From an uncultured Acetobacter sp. (GTDB lineage: Bacteria > Pseudomonadota > Alphaproteobacteria > Acetobacterales > Acetobacteraceae), in NCBI GenBank assembly GCA_937900755.1, contig CALCDN010000214.1, positions 1 through 25,943 on the forward strand: 25,943 nt of DNA, read 5' to 3'. Each line of letters begins with the position of its first letter. The first letter of the stretch is position 1. The notes beneath the pieces were generated by a model that was not told where the DNA came from, did no database searches, and saw only the letters and a program-made list of their open reading frames with translations. Below are positions 1-6,840 of the stretch, one piece after another. A program made the position numbers and the translations under genes.

Positions 1-226
1 ACATTTCCCTCGGTGCTTTTATAATCCATCCCGCGCCCCTGCCGCACGCCCCCACCCCTTATTTTACCCCCCACGCCTACTTTGAATTACAATACTTCAC
101 AACAGGCTCTTGACTTTAGCGCCACAACATATTTTGTTCCGCCTCCTGTGGTGCCCGCAAGATTGTGGCTGGTCAGACGAACGGGTTTCCGTTATAGCTC
201 TTTTCCAGCCGTGGCGGACACGCTGC
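1..226. other. Upstream region of the tRNA-Trp/secE/nusG unit
   Basis: No coding sequence could be supported here. The segment precedes the tRNA on the + strand and probably contains the promoter(s) for the tRNA-secE-nusG unit. A consensus TATAAT lies at 20-25, but its -35 would fall off the left edge. A second -10-like element is described separately. A TTGACT at 110-115 has no -10 at the proper distance. Confidence 0.5.
170..198 (+). promoter_or_regulatory. Candidate promoter for tRNA-Trp
   Basis: TATAGC at 193-198 resembles a -10 and TGGTCA at 170-175 is a weak -35 with a 17-base spacer. Initiation near 205 would leave a leader of about 20 bases before the mature tRNA. The -35 match is poor, so this is tentative; the TATAAT at 20-25 is an alternative. 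Confidence 0.25.
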
Positions 227-303
227 AGGGGTGTAGCTCAATTGGCTAGAGTGCCGGTCTCCAAAACCGGAGGTTGTGGGTTCGAGACCCTCCACCCCTG
301 CCA
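227..303 (+). tRNA. trnW: tRNA-Trp (anticodon CCA)
   Basis: A full cloverleaf can be folded by eye. The 7-bp acceptor stem pairs 227-233 with 293-299, followed by the discriminator G300 and an encoded CCA at 301-303. The D stem is 236-239/249-252. The anticodon stem is 254-258/266-270, with loop 259-265 and anticodon CCA at 261-263. The T loop TTCGAGA is at 281-287. The T stem (276-280/288-292) contains one T-T mismatch at its second pair, and the D stem closes with a G-T pair. A tRNA-Trp directly before secE is a common bacterial arrangement, often following tuf, which would lie left of the window. Confidence 0.96.
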
Positions 304-387
304 GATTTTCTCGTGGTGTACGGAAGGTTCCGCTTTTCACCTGTAAAACGCGGCTTTATCGTACAATCTGAGTAGTGTTTTTAAGCC

Positions 388-416
388 TGCCCTACGTGCT
401 GCACCGCAGCGGGGCA
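388..416 (+). promoter_or_regulatory. Stem-loop in the secE leader
   Basis: GCTGC (398-402) and GCAGC (406-410) form a perfect 5-bp stem with an ACC loop. They are flanked by TGCCC (388-392) and GGGCA (412-416), which extend the structure across an internal loop. It ends five bases before the secE Shine-Dalgarno sequence, so it could be a processing or stability element between tRNA and mRNA, or could affect access to the ribosome site. No T-tract follows, so it is not an intrinsic terminator. Confidence 0.4.
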
Positions 417-436
417 GAACAAGGAGAGTGTGCTTC

Positions 437-631
437 GTGTCGTTCAGTCCCGGTAAGTTCCTGCATGATGTGCGTACCGAGGCGGAACGGGTCACATGGC
501 CCACCCGCCGCGCAACGTTTGTCACCACCGGCGCCGTCTTGGCCATGGCAGGTCTGGCATCCATCTTCTTCTTCGTCGTGGATCAGGTGATCGGCCTCGG
601 CGTGCGTCAACTTTTCGGGCTGGGAGGCTGA
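437..631 (+). CDS. secE: Preprotein translocase subunit SecE
   Basis: This 64-residue protein is the small essential subunit of the SecYEG protein-conducting channel in the inner membrane. It has the conserved amphipathic segment with the E-x-x-R-V-T-W-P-T motif (about residues 15-24), followed by one transmembrane helix (about 30-52). The length matches the short single-helix SecE of most bacteria. The GTG at 437 is chosen over an upstream in-frame GTG at 428 because a strong AAGGAG lies at 421-426, ten bases before 437 but only one base before 428. The stop is seven bases before the nusG start, and the nusG ribosome site lies inside the secE 3' end, so the two are translationally linked. 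The neighbouring tRNA-Trp and nusG support the call. Confidence 0.95.
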   Translation: MSFSPGKFLHDVRTEAERVTWPTRRATFVTTGAVLAMAGLASIFFFVVDQVIGLGVRQLFGLGG

Positions 632-638
632 GAACGGC

Positions 639-1169
639 ATGGCCAAGCGTTGGTATGTGGTCCACGTCTATTCGGGCTTCGAAAAGAAAATCGCGCAGCA
701 CATCCGCGAAGACGCATCGCAGAAGGGGCTGAGCGACCATATTGACGAGATTCTTGTCCCGTCCGAGGAAGTGATTGAAGTGCGCCGTGGCCAGAAGGTC
801 AATGCGGAGCGCAAGTTCTTCCCCGGCTACGTGCTGATCAAGATGGAAATGACCGATGAGTCATGGCATCTGGTCAAGGATACGCCAAAGGTTACGGGTT
901 TTCTGGGCACCAAAAACCGCCCGACCCCCATTTCGGCCGCGGAAGCTGAACGGATTATCCGCCAGACAGAGGAAGGCGTGCAGCACCCCCGCTCCGCTGT
1001 TACCTTTGAAGTGGGCGAGCAGATCCGTGTGGCCGATGGCCCCTTCACCTCCTTCAATGGCGTGATTGAGGAAGTGGACGAGGAAAAGGGCCGCCTGAAA
1101 GTCAGCGTTTCGATTTTTGGCCGCTCCACCCCGGTGGATCTGGAGTTCAATCAGGTCGAAAAGCTGTAA
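639..1169 (+). CDS. nusG: Transcription termination/antitermination factor NusG
   Basis: NusG (176 residues) binds RNA polymerase, modulates pausing and links transcription to Rho and to the ribosome (NusE/S10). The N-terminal NGN domain opens with [15 protein letters not shown] (residues 3-17) and includes the [12 protein letters not shown] segment (about 61-72). The C-terminal KOW domain runs from about 126 to 176, with the typical V-x-D-G-P-F-x-x-F-x-G-V core. The length is normal for the family. The ATG at 639 is preceded by GGGAGG at 622-627. The gene is the last of its transcription unit: an intrinsic terminator follows within about 30 bases, and the ribosomal-protein genes rplK/rplA that follow nusG in many bacteria are not present. 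Confidence 0.97.
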   Translation: MAKRWYVVHVYSGFEKKIAQHIREDASQKGLSDHIDEILVPSEEVIEVRRGQKVNAERKFFPGYVLIKMEMTDESWHLVKDTPKVTGFLGTKNRPTPISAAEAERIIRQTEEGVQHPRSAVTFEVGEQIRVADGPFTSFNGVIEEVDEEKGRLKVSVSIFGRSTPVDLEFNQVEKL

Positions 1170-1199
1170 TTTTCCAGCTTGTCGGACAGAAGTTTTTAA

Positions 1200-1227
1200 A
1201 AGGCGGCCTCCGGGCCGCCTTTTTTGT
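1200..1227 (+). terminator. Intrinsic terminator after nusG
   Basis: AAGGCGGCC (1200-1208) and GGCCGCCTT (1213-1221) form a perfect GC-rich 9-bp stem with a TCCG tetraloop. A run of T follows directly (1221-1225, then GTTG). An A-run before the stem would let it act in both directions. It lies 31 bases after the nusG stop and closes the tRNA-secE-nusG unit. Confidence 0.92.
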
Positions 1228-1358
1228 TGCTCATGCGCACCGTCCATCTGCCCTGCAAACACAACAAACCCGTTCCGGCCTTTGGAACACTGGGGCACGT
1301 TCCGGGTTGTACCCTTGTCTGTTAGCTTTGTGCGATTCTGCTTTGCCAAGGAGTTACC

Positions 1359-2987
1359 ATGCCTTCTGCACCGACTCTTAGAGGAACAGCCCTGCTCAAC
1401 AACGCCCTGCTCAACAAGGGCACCGCGTTTACCGAGGCGGAACGGCGGGAATACGGGCTGGAGGGACTCCTGCCCACCCAGGTGGAAACCCTGGACCGGC
1501 AGGTTGAGCGAATCCACAGGCACCTGGAAGCCAAGCCGAGCAACCTGGAGCGCTATATTTACCTGAGCGGCCTGCGCGACCAGAACCAGACCCTGTTCTA
1601 CCGGGTGCTCATGTCCAACCCAGCACAATTCGTACCTATTGTTTACGCGCCAACCCTGGCTGCCGTGTGCCAGCAGTTCAGCCACATCTACCGTCGTCCA
1701 CGTGGCATGTACATCAGCCTGGACATGCGAGGCCGAATCCGGGATGTGCTGCGCAACTGGCCTATGGAGAATGTGCGCTTCCTGTGTGTAACCACGGGCG
1801 GGCGTATTCTGGGCCTAGGCGACATTGGCGTGAACGGCATGGGTATTCCCATTGGCAAGCTGGACCTTTACACGGCCTGTGGCGCCGTGCCGCCCGAGGT
1901 TCTGCTGCCTGTGCAGCTTGATATTGGCACCACCAACAGCGCCCTGCGCGCGGACCCGCTCTATCTTGGCCTGCGCCGCGAACCCCCTCCGCTGGAGGAG
2001 CTGGACGGGTTTGTGGACGAGTTTGTGCACGCGGTTCAGGACGTCTTTCCCGACAGCTGCCTGCATTTTGAGGACTGGAAGGGCACGGACGCCCTCCATT
2101 ACCTGGAAAAATACCGCACCAAGGCCCTGTGCTATAATGATGACATCCAGGGCACGGCGGCTGTAACCCTGGCCGGGCTGATTACCGCCCTCAAGATCAA
2201 GAACGAAACACTGGCACAGCAGCGGTTCCTGTTCCTTGGCGCGGGCTCCTCCGGCCTGGGCACGGCGGACATGCTGGTATCCGCGTTGAAACAGGAAGGC
2301 GTAAGCGAGTCCGATGCACGCGCGCGCATAACGCTGATGGATGTGGACGGCCTGCTGGAAAGCTCCCGCACCGACCTGACCCCACAGCAGAAACGCTACG
2401 CCAGCCCGCTCCCCCCCTCGCGCGACCTGCTGGCCATGATACGGACCATCAAACCCACCGTGCTTGTGGGTGTTTCCACCTCCGGTGGGGCCTTTACGCA
2501 GGACGTTGTGGAAACCATGAGCGCGCTGAACGAGCGGCCCATTATTTTCCCCCTGTCCCTGCCCCATCAGAATACCGAGTGCACGGCCGAACAGGCCTAT
2601 GAATGGTCCAAGGGGCAGGCGCTTTTTGCAGCAGGCCTGCAATTCCCCGAAGTGGAGCTGAACGGACGGACGTTCTACCCCGGCCAGGCCAATAATTTTT
2701 ATATCTTCCCGGCCCTGGGGCTGGCTGTTTACGCCACGCGTCCCAAACACATCACGGATGAAATGGTTATCGAGACCGCCCGCGCCCTGGCTGACCAGGT
2801 GGACCCCGCATCACGCGAGCGGGGCCGCCTGTTCCCACCCCAGAGTGATATTCTGGACGTGTCCATTACTTCGGCTGCCCGTATTGCCGAGTTTATTTTC
2901 GACCAGGGGGCCGCAACGGTAGAACGCCCCAAGGATATCCGCGCCTGGATTGAAAGCCTGACCTACAGCCCGCATTACACGGACTGA
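1359..2987 (+). CDS. maeA: NAD-dependent malic enzyme (decarboxylating)
   Basis: Oxidative decarboxylation of L-malate to pyruvate and CO2 with reduction of NAD(P)+. The protein (542 residues) is colinear with the long E. coli MaeA/SfcA type, not with the MaeB type fused to phosphotransacetylase. The malic N-terminal domain contains VPIVYAPT (92-99; Tyr96 as the likely catalytic tyrosine), RGMYIS (115-120) and LGDIGVNGMGIPIGK (153-167; Lys167 as the likely catalytic lysine). YNDDIQGTAAV (259-269) carries metal ligands. The Rossmann motif GAGSSGLG is at 294-301. The ATG is preceded by AAGGAG at 1348-1353. The gene appears monocistronic, lying between the nusG terminator and a convergent peptidase. 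NAD versus NADP preference cannot be decided from the sequence by eye. Confidence 0.93.
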   Translation: MPSAPTLRGTALLNNALLNKGTAFTEAERREYGLEGLLPTQVETLDRQVERIHRHLEAKPSNLERYIYLSGLRDQNQTLFYRVLMSNPAQFVPIVYAPTLAAVCQQFSHIYRRPRGMYISLDMRGRIRDVLRNWPMENVRFLCVTTGGRILGLGDIGVNGMGIPIGKLDLYTACGAVPPEVLLPVQLDIGTTNSALRADPLYLGLRREPPPLEELDGFVDEFVHAVQDVFPDSCLHFEDWKGTDALHYLEKYRTKALCYNDDIQGTAAVTLAGLITALKIKNETLAQQRFLFLGAGSSGLGTADMLVSALKQEGVSESDARARITLMDVDGLLESSRTDLTPQQKRYASPLPPSRDLLAMIRTIKPTVLVGVSTSGGAFTQDVVETMSALNERPIIFPLSLPHQNTECTAEQAYEWSKGQALFAAGLQFPEVELNGRTFYPGQANNFYIFPALGLAVYATRPKHITDEMVIETARALADQVDPASRERGRLFPPQSDILDVSITSAARIAEFIFDQGAATVERPKDIRAWIESLTYSPHYTD

Positions 2988-3006
2988 TTTTTTTTCGGGC
3001 CATTCA

Positions 3007-3039
3007 ACAACGGGGTGGAAAAAACTCCAGCCCCGTTGT
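3007..3039. terminator. Inverted repeat between convergent maeA and the S9 peptidase
   Basis: ACAACGGGG (3007-3015) and CCCCGTTGT (3031-3039) are perfect arms. The stem can be extended inward by TGGA/TCCA around a bulged G, leaving an A-rich loop. It sits in the 79-base gap between two converging genes, where a shared terminator is expected. No T-tract directly follows on either strand, so termination would be imperfect or Rho-assisted. Confidence 0.5.
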
Positions 3040-3066
3040 CCGTCCGATTCGGCTGGGTGCTTTCAG

Positions 3067-5031
3067 TCAGTCCTCGGTTGCGGGGGCGGGGACAAACCCG
3101 AAGACCCGGCCATAAAAAGCCAGTTCCATTTCCCATGCCTGACGAATGGTGGCTTCCTTGCGAAAGCCGTGCCCCTCGCCGGGGAATTCGTGCAAGGAGC
3201 AAGCAACGCCCGCCGCACGCAGGGCCGCCGCCATGGCGTGGGCCTGGGAGGGGGGAACCACCTTGTCCTCCGTCCCCTGCAACAGCAGCACAGGGGCGCA
3301 AATCCGTTGCGCAACGGACAGGGGAGAACGCGCCACATAAACGTCTTCCGCCGCTGGCCACGGGCCTACCAGACCATCCAGATACCGGGCCTCGAACTTA
3401 TGCGTCTCGCGCGCCAGCGCGCGCAGGTCGGTCACGCCATACAGGCTGACCCCTGCAGCGAACAGGTTTGAGGCCGCAAGCGCCAGCAGGACGGTCATAC
3501 CGCCAGCACTGGAACCACGAATGGCGATTCGCTTCGGGTCCACCCGGCCCGTGGCCACCATATGCCGGCATGCCGCCACACAATCCGCCACGTCCACCAC
3601 GCCCCACTGCCCCCGCAACCGGTTGCGCCATGCGCGCCCAAAGCCCGTGGAGCCGCCGTAATTCACATCCAGCACGGCAAACCCGCGTGACGTCCACCAC
3701 TGGACCTTGAAGGAGAAACCATCCTGCGCCCGGGCGGTTGGCCCCCCGTGCACCAGCACGATCATGGGTGGTTTTTCGTCCTCCGGCACACAGGCATGGC
3801 TGTTGGCTGGCGGGTAGAAAAAAGCATGTCCCGGCTGCCCCTGCGCCCCATCAACCCCAAAACGCACCGATTCGGGGCAGGAAATATCCGCCGCCTGCAA
3901 ATCCAGCACGGCGGAGCGGCGGAGCACCTGCCCCACACCCCGTTCGGCTGTACCCACCACCACTGCGGGCAAGGCATTGGCCGGAGCCTCAATCCATGCA
4001 AACCGTCCATCCGCCAGCGCAACGGGGCACTGGTCGGGACGGCCTGCAAAAGGCTGCACCTGGCCACAAGCCGTGCGTACAAAGCACCGGCTCTCCCCCT
4101 CCCGCACGCTCAGGGCCACACACCCGCCATCAGCCAGAGGCTGGTAGCTGCCTTGCCCGAACACCCATGCGGGCTGGCCGGTCTCCCCCTCCGGCATGGA
4201 ATACGCCACCAGATGGGGCGCGGGCTGGCGCTCCGCCTCCCACACCCTCCACAGTTCTGACCTGTCGGAAATAACCAGCAGCCGCCCATCCGCCGTCCAG
4301 CGTGGCTCCACCAGAGATTCGCCCCCCAAAGCCCCGGCAAGCACCTGCACACTCTCCAGCGCGCATATGCCCCCGGCCACTCCACGCACAATGCGCCCCA
4401 TGCACAGGCGCGTGGAATCCCACGGCATGTTCGGGTGGTCCCACTCAATCCAGGCCAGCAGGCCCCCATCGGGCGAACAGGTGGGGGACATGTAAAAATC
4501 CGCCCCACTTTGCAGCACCAGCCCGTCCGGCCCGGCATGCGCGCCAAGGGCGACCAGAGCGCCCCGTGCTTCACCCGTAACCCTGTGGTCCTCACGCACG
4601 GCCAAAACCGTGGTGCTGGCGGGGTCGAACCGAAAATCGGCAAAGCGAACGCCCTCCGCTCCAGCCAGCAGATGGGTGGAGGCATCCCCCTCAGCCATCT
4701 GCCAGACCTGGGCCGTGCGCCTGTCCGCGTACACCACGCCATGGGGGGCCACCGCGTAGGCCCCTCCGCCATATTCATGCACGCGGGTGCCAACATCGGC
4801 CTCCACGGGCAGCACCTCGGCCACGCCATCGGGCTCCGCCCAGCGCATGAGCGCCGTCCGCCCCCCTTCGGCCGGGCGGCGCTCCAGCCAGAACACGCTC
4901 TGCCCGGTGGCACGTACTTCCGAGAGGGTCAGGCTTTTGCCAGCCACCAGGGTGGCGGTTACGGGGGAGGGCCAGCTACCACAATGCATGGGCTGGAGCA
5001 CTTGGGCGCGCGCGGCGTTTTGTTCCATCAT
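3067..5031 (-). CDS. S9 family peptidase (prolyl oligopeptidase / acylaminoacyl-peptidase type)
   Basis: A 654-residue serine peptidase with an N-terminal beta-propeller-like region rich in WD/SPDG-type strands (roughly residues 40-390) and a C-terminal alpha/beta-hydrolase domain. The catalytic triad is visible: Ser508 in GSSAG (506-510), Asp589 in QGTEDK, and His621 in GEGHGF. An oxyanion-region segment VLVHGGPTA precedes the hydrolase core, as in this family. No signal peptide is evident, so it is probably cytoplasmic. The likely role is cleavage of short or N-acylated peptides; substrate specificity is not readable. Two adjacent ATG codons (5031 and 5028) are possible starts and neither has a strong Shine-Dalgarno sequence. 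The gene is divergent from the DedA gene. Confidence 0.88.
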   Translation of the reverse strand: MMEQNAARAQVLQPMHCGSWPSPVTATLVAGKSLTLSEVRATGQSVFWLERRPAEGGRTALMRWAEPDGVAEVLPVEADVGTRVHEYGGGAYAVAPHGVVYADRRTAQVWQMAEGDASTHLLAGAEGVRFADFRFDPASTTVLAVREDHRVTGEARGALVALGAHAGPDGLVLQSGADFYMSPTCSPDGGLLAWIEWDHPNMPWDSTRLCMGRIVRGVAGGICALESVQVLAGALGGESLVEPRWTADGRLLVISDRSELWRVWEAERQPAPHLVAYSMPEGETGQPAWVFGQGSYQPLADGGCVALSVREGESRCFVRTACGQVQPFAGRPDQCPVALADGRFAWIEAPANALPAVVVGTAERGVGQVLRRSAVLDLQAADISCPESVRFGVDGAQGQPGHAFFYPPANSHACVPEDEKPPMIVLVHGGPTARAQDGFSFKVQWWTSRGFAVLDVNYGGSTGFGRAWRNRLRGQWGVVDVADCVAACRHMVATGRVDPKRIAIRGSSAGGMTVLLALAASNLFAAGVSLYGVTDLRALARETHKFEARYLDGLVGPWPAAEDVYVARSPLSVAQRICAPVLLLQGTEDKVVPPSQAHAMAAALRAAGVACSLHEFPGEGHGFRKEATIRQAWEMELAFYGRVFGFVPAPATED

Positions 5032-5197
5032 CTTGTAAGTTTATCATGCAAAACACCTTGGACGGAAAGGCATGTGCCGCTTTCCATTCCATGCTAGGCA
5101 GGACGTGTGGTTCAGCCTGTTTTTTGCCTGTGGGCTTGACATGACGGGAGCGACTCTGCTCCTCCCCACTGCTGATGATGTTTGTCTCTGAATTGGA
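5032..5197. promoter_or_regulatory. Divergent intergenic region between S9 peptidase and dedA-like gene
   Basis: These 166 bases must hold promoters for both genes. A consensus -35 TTGACA is at 5136-5141 on the + strand, but no good -10 lies 16-18 bases downstream. GGAGC/GCTCC (5147-5151/5158-5162) can form a small hairpin around a 6-base loop. No gene is visible. Confidence 0.35.
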
Positions 5198-5881
5198 TTG
5201 TCTGTCCTGTTACACGCTCTGGAATCCATCTTTTCGCTTGATTACCTGACCACCCTGTTCACCCGTTACGGTTACGGGGTTGTTGGCGTTGTTGTCATGC
5301 TGGAAAGCATGGGCCTGCCCCTGCCTGCGGAGAGCCTGCTTATTACGGGCGCCATTTTCTGCGCGACCACCCACAAGCTCCAGATCGAGGGCATTATTGT
5401 CGCCGGGGTAACGGGGGCGATCATGGGGGACAATCTGGGCTACCTGATCGGCCACCGTCTGGGCCTGGGGATCCTGCGCAAGCACGGCCCGCGTTTTGGC
5501 CTGACACCCGAACGGCTGTTGCTGGGCCGTTATGTTTTTCTCAAGCATGGCGGGCCGGTTATTTTCTTTGGTCGCTTTGTGGCCATCCTGCGGATGTTTG
5601 TCGCCATACTGGCCGGAGCGAACCGTATGCCCTGGCATACGTTCCTGTTCTATAACGCGCTTGGTGGCCTGTTCTGGGCAGGAGGATACACGCTGTGCGC
5701 CTACCTGCTGGGCAGCGAGATTGCCAAGCTCTCCGGCTGGCTGGCCGTGGGCTTTGGTGCTGCAACACTGGTGGTGGTCAGCGTTTTGTTCGTGTTCATC
5801 AAGCACAATGAAAAACGTCTGACGGAGGAAGCCATGAAAGCGGCGGAACAGGATGAACAGCTCAGAGCCCCCCTGCCATGA
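5198..5881 (+). CDS. DedA family (SNARE-associated/VTT domain) membrane protein
   Basis: A 227-residue polytopic inner-membrane protein of the DedA superfamily; members act in undecaprenyl-phosphate or phospholipid translocation and membrane homeostasis. Diagnostic segments are the E-x-x-G-L-P-L-P-A-E motif (36-45), GDNLGYLIGHRLG (77-89) and the amphipathic F-x-G-R-F-x-x-x-x-R block near 124-132, followed by AGANRMP. The C-terminus is charged and cytoplasmic-looking. An in-frame TGA at 5189 fixes the start downstream of it, and the TTG at 5198 is the first usable codon; its ribosome site is weak. The stop overlaps the next gene's ATG as ATGA, indicating translational coupling with the dehydrogenase. 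The specific lipid substrate is unknown. Confidence 0.87.
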   Translation: MSVLLHALESIFSLDYLTTLFTRYGYGVVGVVVMLESMGLPLPAESLLITGAIFCATTHKLQIEGIIVAGVTGAIMGDNLGYLIGHRLGLGILRKHGPRFGLTPERLLLGRYVFLKHGGPVIFFGRFVAILRMFVAILAGANRMPWHTFLFYNALGGLFWAGGYTLCAYLLGSEIAKLSGWLAVGFGAATLVVVSVLFVFIKHNEKRLTEEAMKAAEQDEQLRAPLP

Positions 5882-6828
5882 TGGGGCGCAGCCCCTGGCG
5901 GGTTAACAGCACACAACCAGACCTGCACGGCCGTGTAGCCCTGGTGACCGGGGCAAACAGCGGGCTGGGGTTTGAGGCAGCACTCGGCCTTGCCCACCGT
6001 GGCACAAAACTGATCCTGCCCATACGCAACCCCGAAAAAGGGCACGATGCCCTTGCCCGCATACAGGCAGCATGCCCCGGTGCGGATGTTACACTCCTCC
6101 CGCTCAATCTGGCTTCCCTCCGCTCCGTGGCGGAATGTGCCCAGGCCGTTGCCGCACGCACGGACCGGATTGATATCCAGATCAACAATGCCGGTGTCAT
6201 GGCCCCTACCCGTCGGCTGGAAACACAGGACGGTTTTGAACTCCAGTTCGGCGTGAACCATCTGGGCCATTTTGCCCTGAGCGCGCACCTGCGGCCCCTG
6301 CTTGAAGCGGCTGCGGGTGGGGGTATTCTTGTCACCGTGGCCAGTCTGGCGGCGGGCAAGAACACCATCCACGTCAATGACCTTCAGTCCCGCCACCGCT
6401 ACAGCCCGTTTGGGGCCTACCAGCAGAGCAAGCTCGCCAACCTTTTATTCGCGCTGGAGCTGGCCCGCAGGGCGGGGGAACAGGGCTGGAACATTCATTC
6501 CCGCGCGGCACACCCCGGATGGGCCGCCACGTCCATTGTGGCCAACGGGCAGGCGTCCACCCTGCCCAGGCCTTTGGGCCTGATCGAGCAGACACTCGGC
6601 TCGGCCGTCCTGCGCATTATGGGCCAGTCCGCCGCCAAAGGTGTCGAGCCCCTGCTATACGCGGCTCTTTCCCCCCAGGCGCGGGATGGAGATTATTACG
6701 GCCCGCAAGGCGTGGGCGAGCGCCGTGGCCCGCCAGGACCTGCCATTGTGCCGCCAACCGCGCGCAAGGCCAGCCTTGCCGCCCGCCTTTGGGATATTTC
6801 GGAACGGCTGACCAACACGGCCTGGTAA
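5878..6828 (+). CDS. Short-chain dehydrogenase/reductase (SDR)
   Basis: A 316-residue NAD(P)-dependent oxidoreductase of the classical SDR fold, similar in layout to retinol-dehydrogenase/WW-domain-oxidoreductase-like bacterial SDRs. Visible are the cofactor motif TGANSGLG (24-31), the NNAG motif (103-106) and the catalytic Ser156, Tyr181 and Lys185 (Y-x-x-x-K in AYQQSKLANLL). The C-terminal part beyond about 240 is longer than in a minimal SDR and includes the GDYYGPQG segment often seen in this subgroup. It starts at an ATG overlapping the dedA-like stop by four bases; a second ATG follows directly at 5881. The substrate cannot be inferred. Confidence 0.88.
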   Translation: MMGRSPWRVNSTQPDLHGRVALVTGANSGLGFEAALGLAHRGTKLILPIRNPEKGHDALARIQAACPGADVTLLPLNLASLRSVAECAQAVAARTDRIDIQINNAGVMAPTRRLETQDGFELQFGVNHLGHFALSAHLRPLLEAAAGGGILVTVASLAAGKNTIHVNDLQSRHRYSPFGAYQQSKLANLLFALELARRAGEQGWNIHSRAAHPGWAATSIVANGQASTLPRPLGLIEQTLGSAVLRIMGQSAAKGVEPLLYAALSPQARDGDYYGPQGVGERRGPPGPAIVPPTARKASLAARLWDISERLTNTAW

Positions 6829-6836
6829 AGGCCGTG
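6816..6836. terminator. Small hairpin between convergent SDR and helicase genes
   Basis: CACGGCC (6816-6822) and GGCCGTG (6830-6836) are perfect 7-bp arms around a 7-base loop that contains the SDR stop codon. It lies in the 12-base gap region of two converging genes. No T-tract is present, so a role in termination is only possible. Confidence 0.35.
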
Positions 6837-6840
6837 CAGC

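Noticed and set aside
1815..2750. 311-codon frame on the minus strand inside maeA
   Set aside because: Shadow of the malic enzyme gene, whose cofactor and catalytic motifs are complete on the + strand.
5136..5141. Consensus -35 TTGACA before the dedA-like gene
   Set aside because: No -10 element lies at a suitable distance, so it is not reported as a promoter on its own.
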